Assembly: GCA_003168335.1 (NCBI GenBank)
Contig: PMSM01000014.1
Location: forward strand, 1 to 64,000
Direction: 5' to 3'
DNA: 64,000 nt
Source: Blastocatellia bacterium
Lineage (GTDB): Bacteria; Acidobacteriota; Blastocatellia; Pyrinomonadales; Pyrinomonadaceae
The notes beneath the pieces were generated by a model that saw nothing but the letters and a program-made list of their open reading frames with translations, was not told the origin of the DNA and did no database searches. The translations under genes and the position numbers were made by a program. Numbering within the stretch: position 1 is the stretch's first letter; each line of letters begins with the position of its first letter. Positions 62,528 to 64,000 of the stretch are shown one piece after another.

Positions 62528-62906
62528 GGGTTGCCTCTTCCGCTGACTAAACGAGCTTTGGAACGTGCGGCTACGGTATTCTCGAAAGGGACCCTCCGCT
62601 ATCGAAGGCATCCGTAAAACTTATTCTAATCGGCAGGGCAGGTCCTGAGATTTCGGGAAAAATAGGTTATTCCCATACCTTTGGTCAAGGCCAGAACTAC
62701 CTTTGACCCGCAAGGATGGGCCGGCCGGAACCCGAACTATAAGATATTGGTTAACCTGCAGTGTGACCATTTATGCATGCCTGCTTGCATGCTTGACTCT
62801 ACACTGATTTTGAAGACTTACCTAAATTGATTCTGCGTCTATATTGAAAGCTGTTAACATCTGACGTTATGCGGTTACTGGATTGACCGAGATCGGAGGC
62901 AAAAGG
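62528..62906. promoter_or_regulatory. Divergent control region between the cyclase operon and the nuclease gene
   Basis: About 380 AT-rich bases between divergent starts. At 62774-62791 two GCATGC palindromes are separated by six bases (GCATGCCTGCTTGCATGC), a form often seen in operators. Promoters for both directions must lie here; no single consensus was clear enough to place. Confidence 0.45.
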
Positions 62907-63320
62907 GTGCCGCGAGACGGGCAAAAAACTAGTTTAGCTGGAGAATTCTTTGTTGCAGGGGAACTTCTAAAGCGCGGCCTACAGACGTCGCTAACGCTTG
63001 GAAATGCGAAGGCAATTGACCTATTTGCGATCAATGATGACGGCAAACAGTTTACAATCCAAGTCAAGGCGCTGCGCGATCGAAACAATTATTTCCCCAT
63101 CGATCCGAAACGTATAATCAGCGCGTGTGTTTATGTTTTTGTGATTCTCAATAAGCCCAATATCTCACCTGAGTTTTTTATCGTCCCTGGTGACGATCTT
63201 TATTCTCAACCCGACAAATTCGGTAAGTGGTTTCTCAACTACGAAAAGTTTCCTGGAATTCATCCGAAAGACCTTGCAGACTATCGGGACAACTGGCAAC
63301 TTTTTAATCCAGAGGATTAA
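62907..63320 (+). CDS. PD-(D/E)XK-like nuclease-fold protein
   Basis: About 137 residues from the GTG at 62907, preferred over a TTG at 62883 because GGAGG (62895-62899) sits seven bases before it. The fold is suggested by GEFFVAGELLKRG (helix with Glu), then AIDLFAINDDGKQFTIQVKAL, where an Asp and, ten residues on, QVK form the D-x(n)-(E/Q)xK site. It is divergent from the cyclase operon and near a transposon-like end. The target (DNA or other) is unknown. Confidence 0.65.
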   Translation: MPRDGQKTSLAGEFFVAGELLKRGLQTSLTLGNAKAIDLFAINDDGKQFTIQVKALRDRNNYFPIDPKRIISACVYVFVILNKPNISPEFFIVPGDDLYSQPDKFGKWFLNYEKFPGIHPKDLADYRDNWQLFNPED

Positions 63321-63462
63321 CTTTTGACGCTACCGCTAGTGGCGCTCCACGATCTCCCAACGATGGTTCGCCTTTACATACAAGAGTACTGCTGTGATAG
63401 TCACGTTCTTCAAACCATTGGCTTGCATCACTTCGATCTAACCGGCATTCTGCGCTGACGAA

Positions 63463-63538
63463 TGTCACTTGAACCATTAAATTGCCGGTTTGGCGACTTA
63501 TTGGTTCCAATAGCCTCCGGCAACTTATTGGTTCCAAT
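63463..63538. mobile_element. Transposon-like end with repeated binding-site motif
   Basis: A TGTCACTTGAACCA tip at 63463 is followed by repeat A (63469-63488, on the plus strand) and inverted repeats B (63492-63511) and C (63517-63538), which share ACTTATTGGTTCCAAT at a 27-base period. A and C agree at about 18 of 21 positions as inverted copies. A TGT tip plus ordered repeats is the usual form of Tn7-like ends bound by TnsB. The element should run to the right, where a TniQ-like gene ends. Confidence 0.5.
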
Positions 63539-63629
63539 CCAGGGTGGATCTTACGCCGCCTACGGTTAGCAATCGTTTACCGCCCTTTTAATAAGGCAAA
63601 TCTGCGCCTAATGTCGCGCAAAGCCGTGC

Positions 63630-64000
63630 TCACCTCCAGGCAATCCTAGGCCCACTCGACGCACTCCTAATACGTGTGTGGGAGGGATAAAGCCCTCTTG
63701 CGGCCAAGTCTAATGCAAGTTGTCTTACTCTTGTCCTGGCAAGCGCCTTCCTTTGTTTGACAGTGTTATGGTTGAAGTTAGAGTAACGTTTGACAATGGC
63801 GCCAGATTCTTTTGGGAATCGGTGATGTAGATATTCACAGCACTTTCCGAGGCGGCTTGCGGTTGCGCGCAAACTGATCGGTGGCTCCTCACACAGAACT
63901 GATTGCAGAGCGTAACGAATATTTTCGGGTCGTGCCTTACGGTAGTTTACGTGTCGGGTCACGATCGCTTTAGCCAATTCCGGATAAGCCCCCGTTATAC
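63630..64000 (-). CDS. C-terminal part of a TniQ/TnsD-like transposition protein (partial)
   Basis: The frame is open to the window's right edge, so the gene begins outside. The visible part reads AYPELAKAIVTRHVNYRKARPE...ISLRATASRLGKCCEYLHHRFPKESGAIVKRYSNF, two copies of the helix-turn-helix type repeat (RLG...L..HFPEL..AI..RY) found at the C-termini of TniQ/TnsD proteins, which choose the target of Tn7-like transposons. The C-terminus ends YPSHTRIRSASSGPRIAWR. The transposase genes should lie to the right. Confidence 0.6.
   Translation of the reverse strand, partial: ITGAYPELAKAIVTRHVNYRKARPENIRYALQSVLCEEPPISLRATASRLGKCCEYLHHRFPKESGAIVKRYSNFNHNTVKQRKALARTRVRQLALDLAARGLYPSHTRIRSASSGPRIAWR

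Noticed and set aside
63304-63537. Minus-strand 77-codon frame
   Set aside because: It overlaps the transposon-like end repeats and the nuclease gene's 3' end, and shows no coding signal.

Overview
The window reads as a piece of an Acidobacteriota chromosome, probably a Blastocatellia/Pyrinomonadaceae-type lineage. This is inferred from a VWFA-related protein of the kind common in Acidobacteria, a single-chain LptF/LptG double permease, hslVU, an ahcY-metK pair, many secreted proteins of unknown function, and very frequent palindromic intergenic repeats. No rRNA, tRNA or CRISPR array was seen.

Region 1 (1-6482) is the distal part of an integron gene-cassette array. Seven cassette boundaries can be placed by attC sites. 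Their outer R'' heptamers are the reverse complements of the first bases of the same cassette, as expected for cassettes that were once circles. The cargo is a small cytosolic protein, a secreted protein, a TspO-like membrane protein, a two-helix membrane peptide, a fasciclin-domain protein, an FkbM methyltransferase and an NmrA/SDR-type protein, followed by a truncated methyltransferase start. An IS110-family (IS1111-type) element sits inside one attC. No integrase gene is in the window; it should lie to the left.

Region 2 (6.5-26 kb) is ordinary chromosome: a 5'-3' exonuclease, a ferredoxin-NADP reductase-like protein, an MFS transporter, a WD40 protein, an aldo/keto reductase, a VWA protein with secreted neighbours, ruvX-mltG, an S41 protein that appears to lack its catalytic Ser and Lys, a K+ channel-like protein, and small secreted proteins.

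Region 3 (26-33.8 kb) is a patchwork. It holds palindromic repeats, a 21-bp-period degenerate array, several unknown secreted or membrane proteins, an orphan antitoxin whose MazF-type partner is cut by a REP/RAYT element, and a HigBA toxin-antitoxin pair wedged between two versions of the 3' end of an acyl-CoA carboxylase gene.

Region 4 (33.9-57.1 kb) carries housekeeping blocks: a separated ABC-2 permease and ATPase, an ECF sigma/anti-sigma pair, transaldolase, hslV-hslU, a C26 amidotransferase/SDR/NamZ-like operon, recO-lptFG, a glycosyltransferase, and metK-ahcY (SAM synthesis followed by removal of S-adenosylhomocysteine).

Region 5 (57.5-64 kb) is the most unusual. A four-gene minus-strand operon encodes a class III nucleotidyl-cyclase-like protein with altered substrate-selectivity positions, a P-loop protein that has lost its Walker A lysine, an intact P-loop ATPase translationally coupled to it, and a large unrecognised alpha-rich protein. 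A PD-(D/E)XK-like nuclease gene is divergent from it. The window ends in a repeat-bearing transposon-like terminus and the 3' end of a TniQ-like gene. The arrangement resembles a defence island and the cyclase operon is a candidate undescribed signalling or immunity system; that function is inference only.
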